From: Flavobacteriales bacterium UBA1531
GTDB lineage: Bacteria > Bacteroidota > Bacteroidia > Flavobacteriales_D > Sanyastnellaceae
Length of the DNA: 30,169 bases
NCBI GenBank assembly: GCA_002323795.1
Contig: DCPZ01000056.1
Coordinates: forward strand, 1-30,169
Reading direction: 5' to 3'
Shown here: one piece after another, positions 16,619-23,899 of the stretch
Layout of the letters: each line of letters begins with the position of its first letter
How positions within the stretch are numbered: position 1 is the stretch's first letter
Translations under genes and position numbers: made by a program
Notes under the pieces: model-generated
The model's database searches: none
What the model saw: only the letters and a program-made list of their open reading frames with translations
What the model was told of the DNA's origin: nothing

Positions 16619-16629
16619 TTACGATGTAG
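16603..16629. promoter_or_regulatory. 27-base imperfect palindrome upstream of recA (candidate operator)
   Basis: Arms CTACAACGTAA (16603-16613) and TTACGATGTAG (16619-16629) pair at 10 of 11 positions around a 5-base centre, GTTCA. The site ends 30 bases before the recA ATG and covers the putative -7 element, as expected for a repressor site. Because recA is the classic SOS gene, a LexA-like or other damage-response repressor is the first candidate. The motif is not one I know. An mRNA hairpin is the alternative; there is no T-run, so it is not a terminator of bcp. Confidence 0.5.
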
Positions 16630-16659
16630 GTAAGATACCTTCGTCCAAAACAACAAAAA

Positions 16660-17691
16660 ATGTCTGTGGACACACAAAAACTCAAGGCGCTCCAGATGAC
16701 CCTGGACCGCATGGACAAGACCTTCGGCAAAGGTGCCGTCATGAAGTTAGGGGATGAAGCAGTGGAACCCATTGAATCCATTCCATCCGGATCACTCACG
16801 CTGGACCTAGCACTGGGTATTCAAGGTTATCCAAAAGGGCGCGTCGTCGAAATCTACGGTCCTGAAAGCTCCGGAAAAACGACACTGGCCATTCATGCCA
16901 TTGCGCAAGCACAAAAGCAAGGCGGAATATGCGCCATTATTGACGCTGAGCATGCCTTTGATAAGTTCTACGCTGAGAATCTTGGGGTAGACACCGAAAA
17001 CCTGTTGATTTCTCAGCCAGATAACGGGGAACAAGGCCTGGAAATTGCTGATAACTTGATTCGATCCGGTGCCATTGATCTCATTGTTATTGACTCTGTT
17101 GCTGCCCTCACACCGCGCGCAGAAATTGAAGGTGAAATGGCTGACTCTTCTGTCGGTTTGCAAGCTCGTCTGATGTCAAAAGCGTTGCGAAAGCTTACAG
17201 GCTCTATCAGCAAAACAGGATGCTGCTGCATTTTCATCAATCAATTGCGAGAGAAAATTGGCGTAATGTTCGGGAACCCAGAGACGACAACGGGCGGAAA
17301 CGCACTTAAGTTTTACTCTTCTGTTCGTCTCGACATTCGTCGATCTACACAATTAAAAGACGGAGACCGAGTTTTGGGTAACCGCACCAAAGTCAAAGTG
17401 GTCAAGAACAAAGTCGCTCCACCTTTCCGAAGAGCCGAATTTGACATCCTTTATGGACAGGGCATTTCAAAAGCAGGTGAAATCATTGATCTCGGCGTAG
17501 ACATGAACATCATCAAAAAGTCAGGATCATGGTTTAGCTATGGCGAAACCAAATTGGGACAAGGCCGAGATGCTGTTCGCGGTCTGCTATTGGACAATCC
17601 GGAATTGCAAGATGAGCTTGAAGCAAAAATCAAAGCAGCCATCCAAAAAGAGAACAGCCCTGAAATTGTTGAAGAAGCCGAAATGGCCTAA
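16660..17691 (+). CDS. recA: Recombinase RecA
   Basis: A 343-residue protein of typical length that forms ATP-dependent filaments on single-stranded DNA for strand exchange and for activating SOS-type repressor cleavage. The N-terminal helix region contains FGKGAVMKLGD. Walker A is GPESSGKTT near residues 67-75, and Walker B is LIVIDSVAALTPRAE in the 140s. The DNA-binding loops are GEMADSSVGLQARLMS and FINQLREKIGVMFGNPETTT, and the C-terminal tail is acidic (SPEIVEEAEMA). The start at 16660 gives the expected N-terminus. A palindrome lies in its upstream region, and another, perfect one sits 43 bases after its stop. Confidence 0.98.
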   Translation: MSVDTQKLKALQMTLDRMDKTFGKGAVMKLGDEAVEPIESIPSGSLTLDLALGIQGYPKGRVVEIYGPESSGKTTLAIHAIAQAQKQGGICAIIDAEHAFDKFYAENLGVDTENLLISQPDNGEQGLEIADNLIRSGAIDLIVIDSVAALTPRAEIEGEMADSSVGLQARLMSKALRKLTGSISKTGCCCIFINQLREKIGVMFGNPETTTGGNALKFYSSVRLDIRRSTQLKDGDRVLGNRTKVKVVKNKVAPPFRRAEFDILYGQGISKAGEIIDLGVDMNIIKKSGSWFSYGETKLGQGRDAVRGLLLDNPELQDELEAKIKAAIQKENSPEIVEEAEMA

Positions 17692-17730
17692 CGTACATCC
17701 ATGATTTCTTCTGCATTAGACAACTCATCA

Positions 17731-18741
17731 ATGATGGCAAAGGCACCGATTATCGGTGCCTTTGCCATTCTGTTTGTAAGCTGTGATTTGAGCGATTCCT
17801 CATCCGAAATCCATTCGGAAAAAAGCGTCACGAGTCCTTTGCAAGCGCTCGACCAGGAGATTCTCGAACACCCCAACTCTCCTGCTGCTTATAACGATCG
17901 AGCCATTTGGAAGCTGGCGCAATCTGATCCTCAGGGAGCATTTGACGATTGGGACTTGGCTTTGCGCGCAGATTCCAGTTACGCTCAAGCTTGGGAACAA
18001 CAGGCGGATATGCTTTTCCAAATGCAGAAATTTGAAGACTGTCTTGCAAAACTTGATGGATGCCTTCAACATGCTCCAGAAAGTACAATCTGCATGCTTC
18101 AACGCGCAGAATTCTCGATCCACTTGCAGCAGTTTGAGCAGGCTTTTCAGCATTTGAATGATGCGTTGCGCCTGGATGATCAACTGCACGAAGCATATTG
18201 GATGAAAGGAAAGATTTACGCGATAACAGGCGCCGATGAAAAAGCATTGAGTTCATACCAAACAGCGATTGAAGTGAATCCAAAATTTTATGAAGGTTTC
18301 ATCACATTGGGCATATTCCTTGCTGAGCGTTCAGACACCATGGCAGAAGAGTATTACCGTTCCGCGATGGAATTGAAACCAACGGCAGTCGAGCCCGTTT
18401 ATAACTTGGCCATGTTTTATCAAAATGCCGGTCGCCTGGAAGAGTCGCTCGATTTGTACCGCGACATATTGACGCTGGATCCAGACAATGCAACTGCATC
18501 GTTCAATCAAGGATACATCCACCTCGAGTACCTCACTGAGTATGACAGCGCTGTTTATTGGTTTTCGGAAGCCATCGAAAGACTGCCCTATTACCACCAA
18601 GCGTTCTTCAATCGCGGCTTGGCTTTTGAAAGCTTGGGGTTGAATTCCGAGGCCATTGAAGATTACTCACAAGCTCTCAGAATAAAGCCAGATTATACGT
18701 CAGCGGCAAGAGCTAAAGAGCGAGCGATTTCTTCGCAATGA
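17731..18741 (+). CDS. TPR-repeat lipoprotein
   Basis: A 336-residue protein. The N-terminus (MMAKAPIIGAFAILFVSC) is a short lipoprotein signal with the lipid-bearing cysteine likely at C18, followed by an acidic and serine-rich stretch (DLSDSSSE) as in surface-bound Bacteroidota lipoproteins. The rest is a run of about eight tetratricopeptide repeats, for example AYNDRAIWKLAQSDPQGAF, FEDCLAKLDGCL, and AFFNRGLAFESLGLNSEAI. TPR arrays act as protein-binding scaffolds; the partner is unknown. In-frame ATGs occur at 17701, 17731 and 17734. I prefer 17731 because the 17701 start gives an uncharged, extended n-region. A perfect palindrome covers the codons of the signal peptide. The gene begins about 40 bases after recA. 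Confidence 0.8.
   Translation: MMAKAPIIGAFAILFVSCDLSDSSSEIHSEKSVTSPLQALDQEILEHPNSPAAYNDRAIWKLAQSDPQGAFDDWDLALRADSSYAQAWEQQADMLFQMQKFEDCLAKLDGCLQHAPESTICMLQRAEFSIHLQQFEQAFQHLNDALRLDDQLHEAYWMKGKIYAITGADEKALSSYQTAIEVNPKFYEGFITLGIFLAERSDTMAEEYYRSAMELKPTAVEPVYNLAMFYQNAGRLEESLDLYRDILTLDPDNATASFNQGYIHLEYLTEYDSAVYWFSEAIERLPYYHQAFFNRGLAFESLGLNSEAIEDYSQALRIKPDYTSAARAKERAISSQ
17734..17768. repeat. Perfect 35-base palindrome over the start of the TPR lipoprotein gene
   Basis: Two 17-base arms (17734-17750 and 17752-17768) are exact reverse complements around a single T at 17751. In RNA this gives at least 15 base pairs with a 5-base loop. The core AAAGGCACCG...CGGTGCCTTT looks like a Bacteroidota intrinsic terminator for recA, 43 bases downstream of its stop, but the flanking T-run is only three long. 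The same bases code for the start and hydrophobic core of the lipoprotein signal peptide. Confidence 0.85.
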
Positions 18742-18805
18742 CGTCGCCGATTCTCAAAGGAGTTTAGGACTTGCCAAAAGCGTTCAAATCTGTTCAAGGC
18801 AAACT

Positions 18806-18839
18806 AAAAAAGGCCCGGCGGAATCCGCTGGGCCTTCTT
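18806..18839. terminator. Bidirectional intrinsic terminator between convergent TPR genes
   Basis: An 11-base stem (18812-18822 with 18824-18834; one G-U wobble in the plus-strand RNA) is very GC-rich. On the minus strand it is followed by six T residues (complement of 18806-18811), making a strong terminator for the minus-strand TPR lipoprotein gene. On the plus strand the stem is followed by TTCTT, a weaker end for the plus-strand gene that stops at 18741. Confidence 0.85.
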
Positions 18840-18861
18840 CAGTTCAGAAATCTTTTTCGAT

Positions 18862-19980
18862 TCAAGATTCTTCTTCCAACTTATCCAATTTTTCCTGAGA
18901 AGATTTGACAATCGAACTCAATTCAATGGCTTTTAAAAAGTTCTCCTTGGCAGCAGCAGTATCTCCCATTTTTACATAGTAATCTCCTCTGCTGTCATAG
19001 GCATTGGCAACATCAGGAGCCAATCGGACATACATATTGAAGCAATCCAAGGCTTTCTCCATATCATTCTTGTCCATGTACCAATAGCCGAGCAAATTAA
19101 AAGTTCCGCCAATCGCACTCCAGCGCTTCGTTGCTTGATCCAATACAATTTTTGCTTCATCCATTGCATCAGATGACATCAACACCCATGCGAGATTTAT
19201 TTGGGTAATTGGTGAATCAGGCGCTAACGAATGCGCCATTTGGGCGTTCTGAAGACGATCCCCAAACTCGGTTGATAGTGACTTAAGCAAATATGCAATT
19301 GCGGGATCCTCGTCATCTGCTTGAGCTACACCTTGCGCGGCAAGACGGTTCCATTCATCCCCGTCGCCCATGAACCACGCTTTCCACATGTTTCCATATC
19401 CCGCCATTGCCATGGACGGATCCATCTCGAGTAAAGAATCAGAGATCGCACTTGCTTTATCGACGTCGCCTTGCGCTGTGTGATAAAGCATTGAGTAGCA
19501 GAGGTCTTCAGCTCCTTCGACCTCCGAAGTAACCTCAAAACCATTTTTCGCAAGCATGCCGCCGTCCACATGGAACCAACGATGCCATCGGAAACCATCG
19601 CCGTGTTTGACCACGGTTCCATGAAAATAGCGATCGTTTGAAAAACTAAAATTGTGGAAATGAATAATTCCCATAGCACTTGCCACAGGGCCATTGACGT
19701 TCAATTCCAGCACATCGACTGTGATGGAATCCTCGTAAAACCATTCTGGCGATACATTATCTAGGTTTGCATTGGCCGGCTCATCCATATTCGGATGAAA
19801 ATACACCGACTCTGAGGACAATCCTGACTTATAGGGTTCGATTGCATTTTCAAATCCAACTTGCGACGTAATGTGTTTGATCACAAAAGCCTCGACTTCA
19901 GATTCCGAGAGAGTGCCATCCTGAGTGGCGCAGCTCGTGGCTAGAACAGCCAATGCCGAGAGGAAGAAATAATTTTTCAT
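18862..19980 (-). CDS. Lipoprotein with NTF2/SnoaL-like domain and TPR repeats
   Basis: A 372-residue protein. The N-terminus MKNYFFLSALAVLATSC is a lipoprotein signal with lipobox cysteine C17. Residues about 25-150 (VEAFVIKHITSQVG up to GDGFRWHRWFHV) resemble the NTF2/SnoaL-like cone fold, with an aromatic-rich end strand typical of DUF4440-like domains. From about residue 165 onward there are TPR-like helix pairs such as AEDLCYSMLYHTAQGDVDKA, NLLGYWYMDKNDMEKALDCF, and AYDSRGDYYVKMGDTAAAK. The combination of a small-ligand fold and a scaffold is unassigned in function. The ATG at 19980 was chosen because it yields the signal peptide; an upstream in-frame start at 20061 would bury it. It is bounded by terminators on both sides, so it is monocistronic. 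Confidence 0.75.
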   Translation of the reverse strand: MKNYFFLSALAVLATSCATQDGTLSESEVEAFVIKHITSQVGFENAIEPYKSGLSSESVYFHPNMDEPANANLDNVSPEWFYEDSITVDVLELNVNGPVASAMGIIHFHNFSFSNDRYFHGTVVKHGDGFRWHRWFHVDGGMLAKNGFEVTSEVEGAEDLCYSMLYHTAQGDVDKASAISDSLLEMDPSMAMAGYGNMWKAWFMGDGDEWNRLAAQGVAQADDEDPAIAYLLKSLSTEFGDRLQNAQMAHSLAPDSPITQINLAWVLMSSDAMDEAKIVLDQATKRWSAIGGTFNLLGYWYMDKNDMEKALDCFNMYVRLAPDVANAYDSRGDYYVKMGDTAAAKENFLKAIELSSIVKSSQEKLDKLEEES

Positions 19981-20074
19981 TGTTTGGTAGGTTGATATCG
20001 GCAAAAAAAAGAATTGACACCGACAATGCCAAGCTTCCTTCAAACGTATTGTGCTCAGCAATTACCGAAAACGG

Positions 20075-20100
20075 AAAAAGCCGGCAGAAGCCGGCTTTTT
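20075..20100. terminator. Intrinsic terminator after rplT
   Basis: An 11-base perfect stem, AAAAAGCCGGC (20075-20085) with GCCGGCTTTTT (20090-20100), closes over the loop AGAA. It follows the rplT stop codon (20120-20122, minus strand) by 19 bases and ends the thrS-infC-rpmI-rplT operon. The A-run and T-run make it functional in either direction. Confidence 0.92.
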
Positions 20101-20119
20101 CACATTTGAATGAAGTCTT

Positions 20120-20464
20120 TTACTTGACTTGATCCACCACAGCTTTGAAAGCATCAGGGTGGTTCATTGCCAAATCAGCTAAAACTTTTCGGTTGAGCTC
20201 AATGCCCTTCTTCGAGCATTTGCCCATGAATTCACTGTATGACATGCCGTGCTGGCGTGCACCGGCATTGATTCTTTGGATCCAGAGTGATCGGAACTGT
20301 CGCTTGCGTTGCTTTCTTCCTGAGTAAGCATAGAGAAGTCCCTTCTCTACTGCGTTTTTAGCGACGGTCCAAACGTTCTTACGGGCACCGTAGTACCCTT
20401 TGGCCATCTTGAGGATTTTTTTTCTACGCGCCCTCGACGCTACTGAGTTGGTTGCTCTTGGCAT
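20120..20464 (-). CDS. rplT: Large ribosomal subunit protein bL20
   Basis: A 114-residue, strongly basic protein that is an early assembly protein of the 50S subunit and, in E. coli and Bacillus, represses its own operon by binding mRNA. The N-terminus (MPRATNSVASRARRKKILKM), the central AKGYYGARKNVW and the RSLWIQRINAGARQHGMSYS segment are diagnostic. Normal length. It is the last gene of the operon and is separated from rpmI by a 98-base gap that can fold into hairpins. A strong terminator follows. Confidence 0.98.
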   Translation of the reverse strand: MPRATNSVASRARRKKILKMAKGYYGARKNVWTVAKNAVEKGLLYAYSGRKQRKRQFRSLWIQRINAGARQHGMSYSEFMGKCSKKGIELNRKVLADLAMNHPDAFKAVVDQVK

Positions 20465-20491
20465 TTTTAAAGTTCTTTTTGGTAAGCGGCG

Positions 20492-20542
20492 CTGGACATA
20501 TCCAGACTTGACAAACCGTTTACCGGGTTAAACGTACCGGTT
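20492..20542 (-). promoter_or_regulatory. Potentially structured leader between rpmI and rplT
   Basis: The 98-base gap between rpmI and rplT is long for this operon (the infC-rpmI gap is 21 bases). Two inverted repeats occur. One spans 20514-20542: 9 paired bases in two blocks, with a 5-base bulge and a 6-base loop. The other spans 20492-20505: 5-base arms CTGGA/TCCAG with a 4-base loop. The placement just ahead of rplT suits autogenous control by L20, but this is an inference and no known motif was matched. Confidence 0.35.
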
Positions 20543-20562
20543 GGTTGAGATTGGTCAGGCAA

Positions 20563-20757
20563 TTAGGCGCAAAGCTGTGTCTTGATGCTCTTAACATCAG
20601 CCTTAGCAACTGTTGTCGTGTGCGTCAAGTTCCGCTTTTGCTTCGTTCCCTTCTTAGTCAAAATGTGACTTTTGAAGGCGTGCTTTCGCTTGATCTTTCC
20701 ACTTCCCGTAAATTTAAAACGCTTCTTGGCGCTTCCTTTGGTTTTCATCTTCGGCAT
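20563..20757 (-). CDS. rpmI: Large ribosomal subunit protein bL35
   Basis: A 64-residue, lysine-rich protein of the usual bL35 length. MPKMKTKGSAKKRFKFTGSG is the diagnostic N-terminus, followed by KIKRKHAFKSHILTKK. It is a late-added 50S subunit protein. It lies between infC (21-base gap) and rplT (98-base gap) in the standard order. No start ambiguity. Confidence 0.98.
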   Translation of the reverse strand: MPKMKTKGSAKKRFKFTGSGKIKRKHAFKSHILTKKGTKQKRNLTHTTTVAKADVKSIKTQLCA

Positions 20758-20778
20758 GGCCTCGGATTTTATGATTGG

Positions 20779-21327
20779 TTATTTTTTCTTCGGATTGAAT
20801 AGAACGGTCATTCTCTTTCCTTCGAGCCGTGGCAGCTGTTCAACTGTTCCGAACTCCTCTAGCTCCTGAGCAAACTTCAGAAGAAGGATTTCTCCTCGCT
20901 CCTTGAAGACAATCGTTCGTCCTCGAAAGAAAACATAAGCCTTGAGCTTTGACCCCTCCTCCAAGAACTTCTTGGCGTGTTTGAGCTTGAAGTTGAAGTC
21001 ATGATCATCCGTATTCGGTCCGAAACGGATTTCTTTGACTACGACCTTCTGCTGCTTGGCCTTCATCTCTTTTTGCTTCTTCTTCTGGTCGTAAAGGAAT
21101 TTCTTATACTCGATGATTCGGCAGACAGGAGGATCGGCTTTGGGAGAAATCTCCACAAGGTCCAATTCCAATTCTTTTGCCAACACCAAGGCAGCAGGTG
21201 TCGACATCACTGCCGACTCTACGTTGTCTCCTACCAAGCGAACCTCCGACACTGTAATCTTGTCGTTGATCTTGTGAAGATCTTCCTTCCGGACGCGGCC
21301 CCTGTATGGGGTCCTTTTTCTACGAAT
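20779..21327 (-). CDS. infC: Translation initiation factor IF-3 (ATT start codon)
   Basis: IF-3 binds the 30S subunit and checks start-codon choice. Both domains are present: the N-terminal one with VRLVGDNVE and LDLVEISPKADPPVCRI, and the C-terminal one with VKEIRFGPNTDDHDFNFKLK and a tail RLEGKRMTVLFNPKKK. The conserved family N-terminus (RRKRTPYRGRV, then HKINDKITVSEVR) extends upstream of the first standard start codon, a GTG at 21250-21252. The frame is open only back to a TGA at 21337-21339, and holds no ATG, GTG or TTG before 21252. I therefore place the start at the ATT at 21325-21327, giving 182 residues, as in E. coli infC where AUU serves autoregulation. An ATA at 21331 is the alternative. 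It lies 35 bases after thrS. Confidence 0.93.
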   Translation of the reverse strand: MRRKRTPYRGRVRKEDLHKINDKITVSEVRLVGDNVESAVMSTPAALVLAKELELDLVEISPKADPPVCRIIEYKKFLYDQKKKQKEMKAKQQKVVVKEIRFGPNTDDHDFNFKLKHAKKFLEEGSKLKAYVFFRGRTIVFKERGEILLLKFAQELEEFGTVEQLPRLEGKRMTVLFNPKKK

Positions 21328-21362
21328 TGCTATAACTCAGGAATTTAAAAATGACACAAACT

Positions 21363-23297
21363 TTATTTCAACATCTCCGCAATCTCTGTTTTGATCAATC
21401 CAGCGAATGCTTCAATGCTCATGCCGCCGACATCACCTTCTCCTTGCTTCCGCACGGATACCGTTCCTTCTTTGGCCTCGTTTTCACCAAGGATGAGCAT
21501 GTATGGAATCTTTTCCAACTCGGCGTCGCGAATCTTCTTTCCAACCTTCTCAGACCTTTTGTCTACGAGGGCGCGAATATCGTGATTTTCAAGGACTTTT
21601 GAAACACTTTCAGCATATTCGTTGAATCGATCGGATATGGGCAGAATTTTCACCTGCTCAGGAGCGAGCCACAGTGGGAATTTCCCAGCGCAATGCTCGA
21701 TCAAAATCGCAACAAAACGCTCCATTGAACCAAATGGGGCGCGATGAATCATCACGGGGCGGTGCTTTGTGTTGTCGGCTCCCACATATTCCAACTCAAA
21801 ACGCTCCGGCAAGTTGTAGTCAATTTGCACCGTACCCAATTGCCACTTTCGACCAATGGCATCCCGAACCATGAAATCCAACTTCGGTCCGTAAAAGGCC
21901 GCCTCACCCAATTCAACCACCGTTTCTAATCCTTTCTCATTCGCGACTTCCTGGATCGCTTGCTCAGCCTTGTCCCAGTTCTCATCCTTGCCGATGTACT
22001 TGTCGGGATTTTCGGGATCACGTAAACTAACCTGAGCAATGAAATCTTCGAATTTCAAAGTGCGGAAGATGTATAGAACAAGATCTATGACTTTGTCTAC
22101 TTCTTCTTTAACCTGATCGACCGTGCAAAAAATGTGAGCATCGTCTTGAGTGAAGCCACGCACTCGTGTCAAACCGTGTAACTCTCCAGATTGCTCATAC
22201 CGGTAAACAGTTCCAAATTCAGCAAATCGAACCGGCAAGTCGCGGTAACTTCTCGGCCGAGCTTTGAATATTTCGCAGTGGTGCGGGCAATTCATAGGCT
22301 TGAGCAAATACTCTTCGCCCTCCGCAGGTGTATTGATTGGCTGGAAGCTATCCTCGCCATATTTCACGTAATGCCCGGAGGTCATGTACAATTCCTTGTT
22401 CCCAATGTGCGGAGTAATGACAGATTCATAACCTGCCTTTCTTTGGGCCTCCTTGAGAAAAGACTCCAGTCTCATCCTTAAATCAGCTCCTTTGGGCAAC
22501 CACAGTGGCAGGCCTTGCCCCACTTTCTCTGAAAAATGGAAAAGATCCATCTCTTTGCCCAATTTGCGGTGATCACGTGCTTTTGCCTGTTCAAGCAATT
22601 CCAAGTAAGCGTTTAACTCCTGCTTCTTTGGAAAAGTGATTCCATACACCCGAGTCAATTGCTTGTTCTTCTCGTCTCCCTTCCAATATGCTCCAGCGAT
22701 GCTCATTACTTTCGCTGCCTTCACAAAACCCGTATGTGGCATGTGTGGGCCGCGACACAAATCGGTGAAATTGCCCTGGCTGTAGAAGGTTATGCTACCG
22801 TCTTCCAATCCCTCAAGTAAATCCAGTTTGTATTCGTCGTCTTTCTCTGTGAAATAGGCAATGGCGTCTGACTTGGTCATCTCGGAGCGAACAAACGGAT
22901 TCTTTTGCTTTGCCAATTCAATCATCTTGGATTCAATCGCGGAAAAATCCTTGTCCGTAATGACTTGATCGCCGAAGTCGACATCATAGTAGAAGCCATT
23001 CTCAATCGGTGGGCCAACCCAGAATTTCACGCCTGGAAAAAGTGCTTCTAAGGCCTCGGCCAACAGGTGAGCAGAACTGTGCCACATGGTATTCTTGCCC
23101 TTATCATCTTTCCAAGTAAGCAACTTCAATGTGGCATCTGCAGTGATCTGACGCTGGGGGTCCCAAACTTCACCATTCACCTCAGCTGCAAGGACGTTGC
23201 GAGCCAAACCTTCGCTGATGCTCATAGCGACGTCAAGGGCTGAGGTTCCAGATTCAACTTGGCGCGTTGAGCCATCGGGTAAGGTGATATTAATCAT
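21363..23297 (-). CDS. thrS: Threonine--tRNA ligase
   Basis: A 644-residue class II aminoacyl-tRNA synthetase that charges tRNA-Thr. Domains in order: an N-terminal TGS domain (INITLPDGSTRQVESG), an editing domain (HSSAHLLAEALEALFPG holds the HxxxH motif), the class II catalytic core, and a C-terminal anticodon-binding domain (VKILPISDRFNEYA). The zinc-binding cysteine is about C337 in MNCPHHCEIF, and motif 2 is in RYEQSGELHGLTRVRGFTQD. Full length, so editing is likely intact. It is the first gene of the thrS-infC-rpmI-rplT operon; a promoter with a perfect -7 element lies just upstream. Confidence 0.98.
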   Translation of the reverse strand: MINITLPDGSTRQVESGTSALDVAMSISEGLARNVLAAEVNGEVWDPQRQITADATLKLLTWKDDKGKNTMWHSSAHLLAEALEALFPGVKFWVGPPIENGFYYDVDFGDQVITDKDFSAIESKMIELAKQKNPFVRSEMTKSDAIAYFTEKDDEYKLDLLEGLEDGSITFYSQGNFTDLCRGPHMPHTGFVKAAKVMSIAGAYWKGDEKNKQLTRVYGITFPKKQELNAYLELLEQAKARDHRKLGKEMDLFHFSEKVGQGLPLWLPKGADLRMRLESFLKEAQRKAGYESVITPHIGNKELYMTSGHYVKYGEDSFQPINTPAEGEEYLLKPMNCPHHCEIFKARPRSYRDLPVRFAEFGTVYRYEQSGELHGLTRVRGFTQDDAHIFCTVDQVKEEVDKVIDLVLYIFRTLKFEDFIAQVSLRDPENPDKYIGKDENWDKAEQAIQEVANEKGLETVVELGEAAFYGPKLDFMVRDAIGRKWQLGTVQIDYNLPERFELEYVGADNTKHRPVMIHRAPFGSMERFVAILIEHCAGKFPLWLAPEQVKILPISDRFNEYAESVSKVLENHDIRALVDKRSEKVGKKIRDAELEKIPYMLILGENEAKEGTVSVRKQGEGDVGGMSIEAFAGLIKTEIAEMLK

Positions 23298-23322
23298 GCT
23301 TCTGTAGCTTTTCTAATCGCCG

Positions 23323-23330
23323 CAAAGATA
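23323..23330 (-). promoter_or_regulatory. -7 promoter element of the thrS operon
   Basis: On the minus strand the bases read TATCTTTG, a perfect TAnnTTTG, followed by CGGCGATT, a common downstream context at Bacteroidota start sites. It lies 25 bases before the thrS ATG. The -33 region lacks a clear TTTG. It is the only promoter-like signal ahead of the translation operon. Confidence 0.6.
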
Positions 23331-23380
23331 AGGCCTGACAAGACGGAAATAATGAAAATATGAGTGCAATTCCAATTGAA

Positions 23381-23899
23381 TCACCCCCGGTGACGCACAC
23401 GACTCCATGGCTTAACATGCCAGTGAACTTGGGCCTCTGCGACGACTTCACCCTCGGAATCTAACAAGCGCGATGGAAGCACGAAACGACTCGCGCCGTC
23501 TTCAGACTGTTCAATTTCAGCATTTACTCGTGCTTTCAAAGCCCCGGGAATATCGGCCAAAGCTGTGCAATCTCCAGGTGCAGGACGGCGCACGTAATTC
23601 ACCTCTAAGCGATTCATAATCAATCGATAATCCGCCATATCAAAGCGAATTAAAACAGCCATACCCGAACAGAATTCACAGGCCGTTGCCATCGCACAGG
23701 CATGCATGCCTTTCAAGTGATTCTGATTGGCACGACGGCTCGGCAAAACCACCCTTACATGGTTTTCATCCAACCCTACAATTTTGATTCCATGCGGAGC
23801 ATTGAAAGGCAATACCCTCCTAAAAACCAGATTGAGCCAGGCGAAATTCCCTGATTTAGCGCGGTCAACAGCCCAGTAAAAAAGTGTCTTTAGGTTCAT
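23381..23899 (-). CDS. DUF4442 hotdog-fold thioesterase-like protein
   Basis: A 172-residue protein of the hotdog-fold DUF4442 group. Family signs are NHLKGMHACAMATACEFCSG (the helix with the substrate-facing region), MNRLEVNYVRRPAPGDCTA and an end strand GEVVAEAQVHWHVKP. Relatives are acyl-CoA or acyl-ACP thioesterase-like, but no substrate can be named and the catalytic residues of this group are not well defined. Its start overlaps the stop of the upstream MazG-like gene by 4 bases (ATGA), so the two are probably cotranslated. It lies upstream of thrS and probably reads toward it; the gap to thrS is 83 bases and contains the thrS promoter. Confidence 0.75.
   Translation of the reverse strand: MNLKTLFYWAVDRAKSGNFAWLNLVFRRVLPFNAPHGIKIVGLDENHVRVVLPSRRANQNHLKGMHACAMATACEFCSGMAVLIRFDMADYRLIMNRLEVNYVRRPAPGDCTALADIPGALKARVNAEIEQSEDGASRFVLPSRLLDSEGEVVAEAQVHWHVKPWSRVRHRG

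Noticed and set aside
16636..16643. TACCTTCG as the recA -7 element
   Set aside because: No TTTG or TTG at a suitable upstream distance; kept only as an alternative to the element at 16611-16618. The small inverted repeat AGGTA/TACCT around it is too short to interpret.
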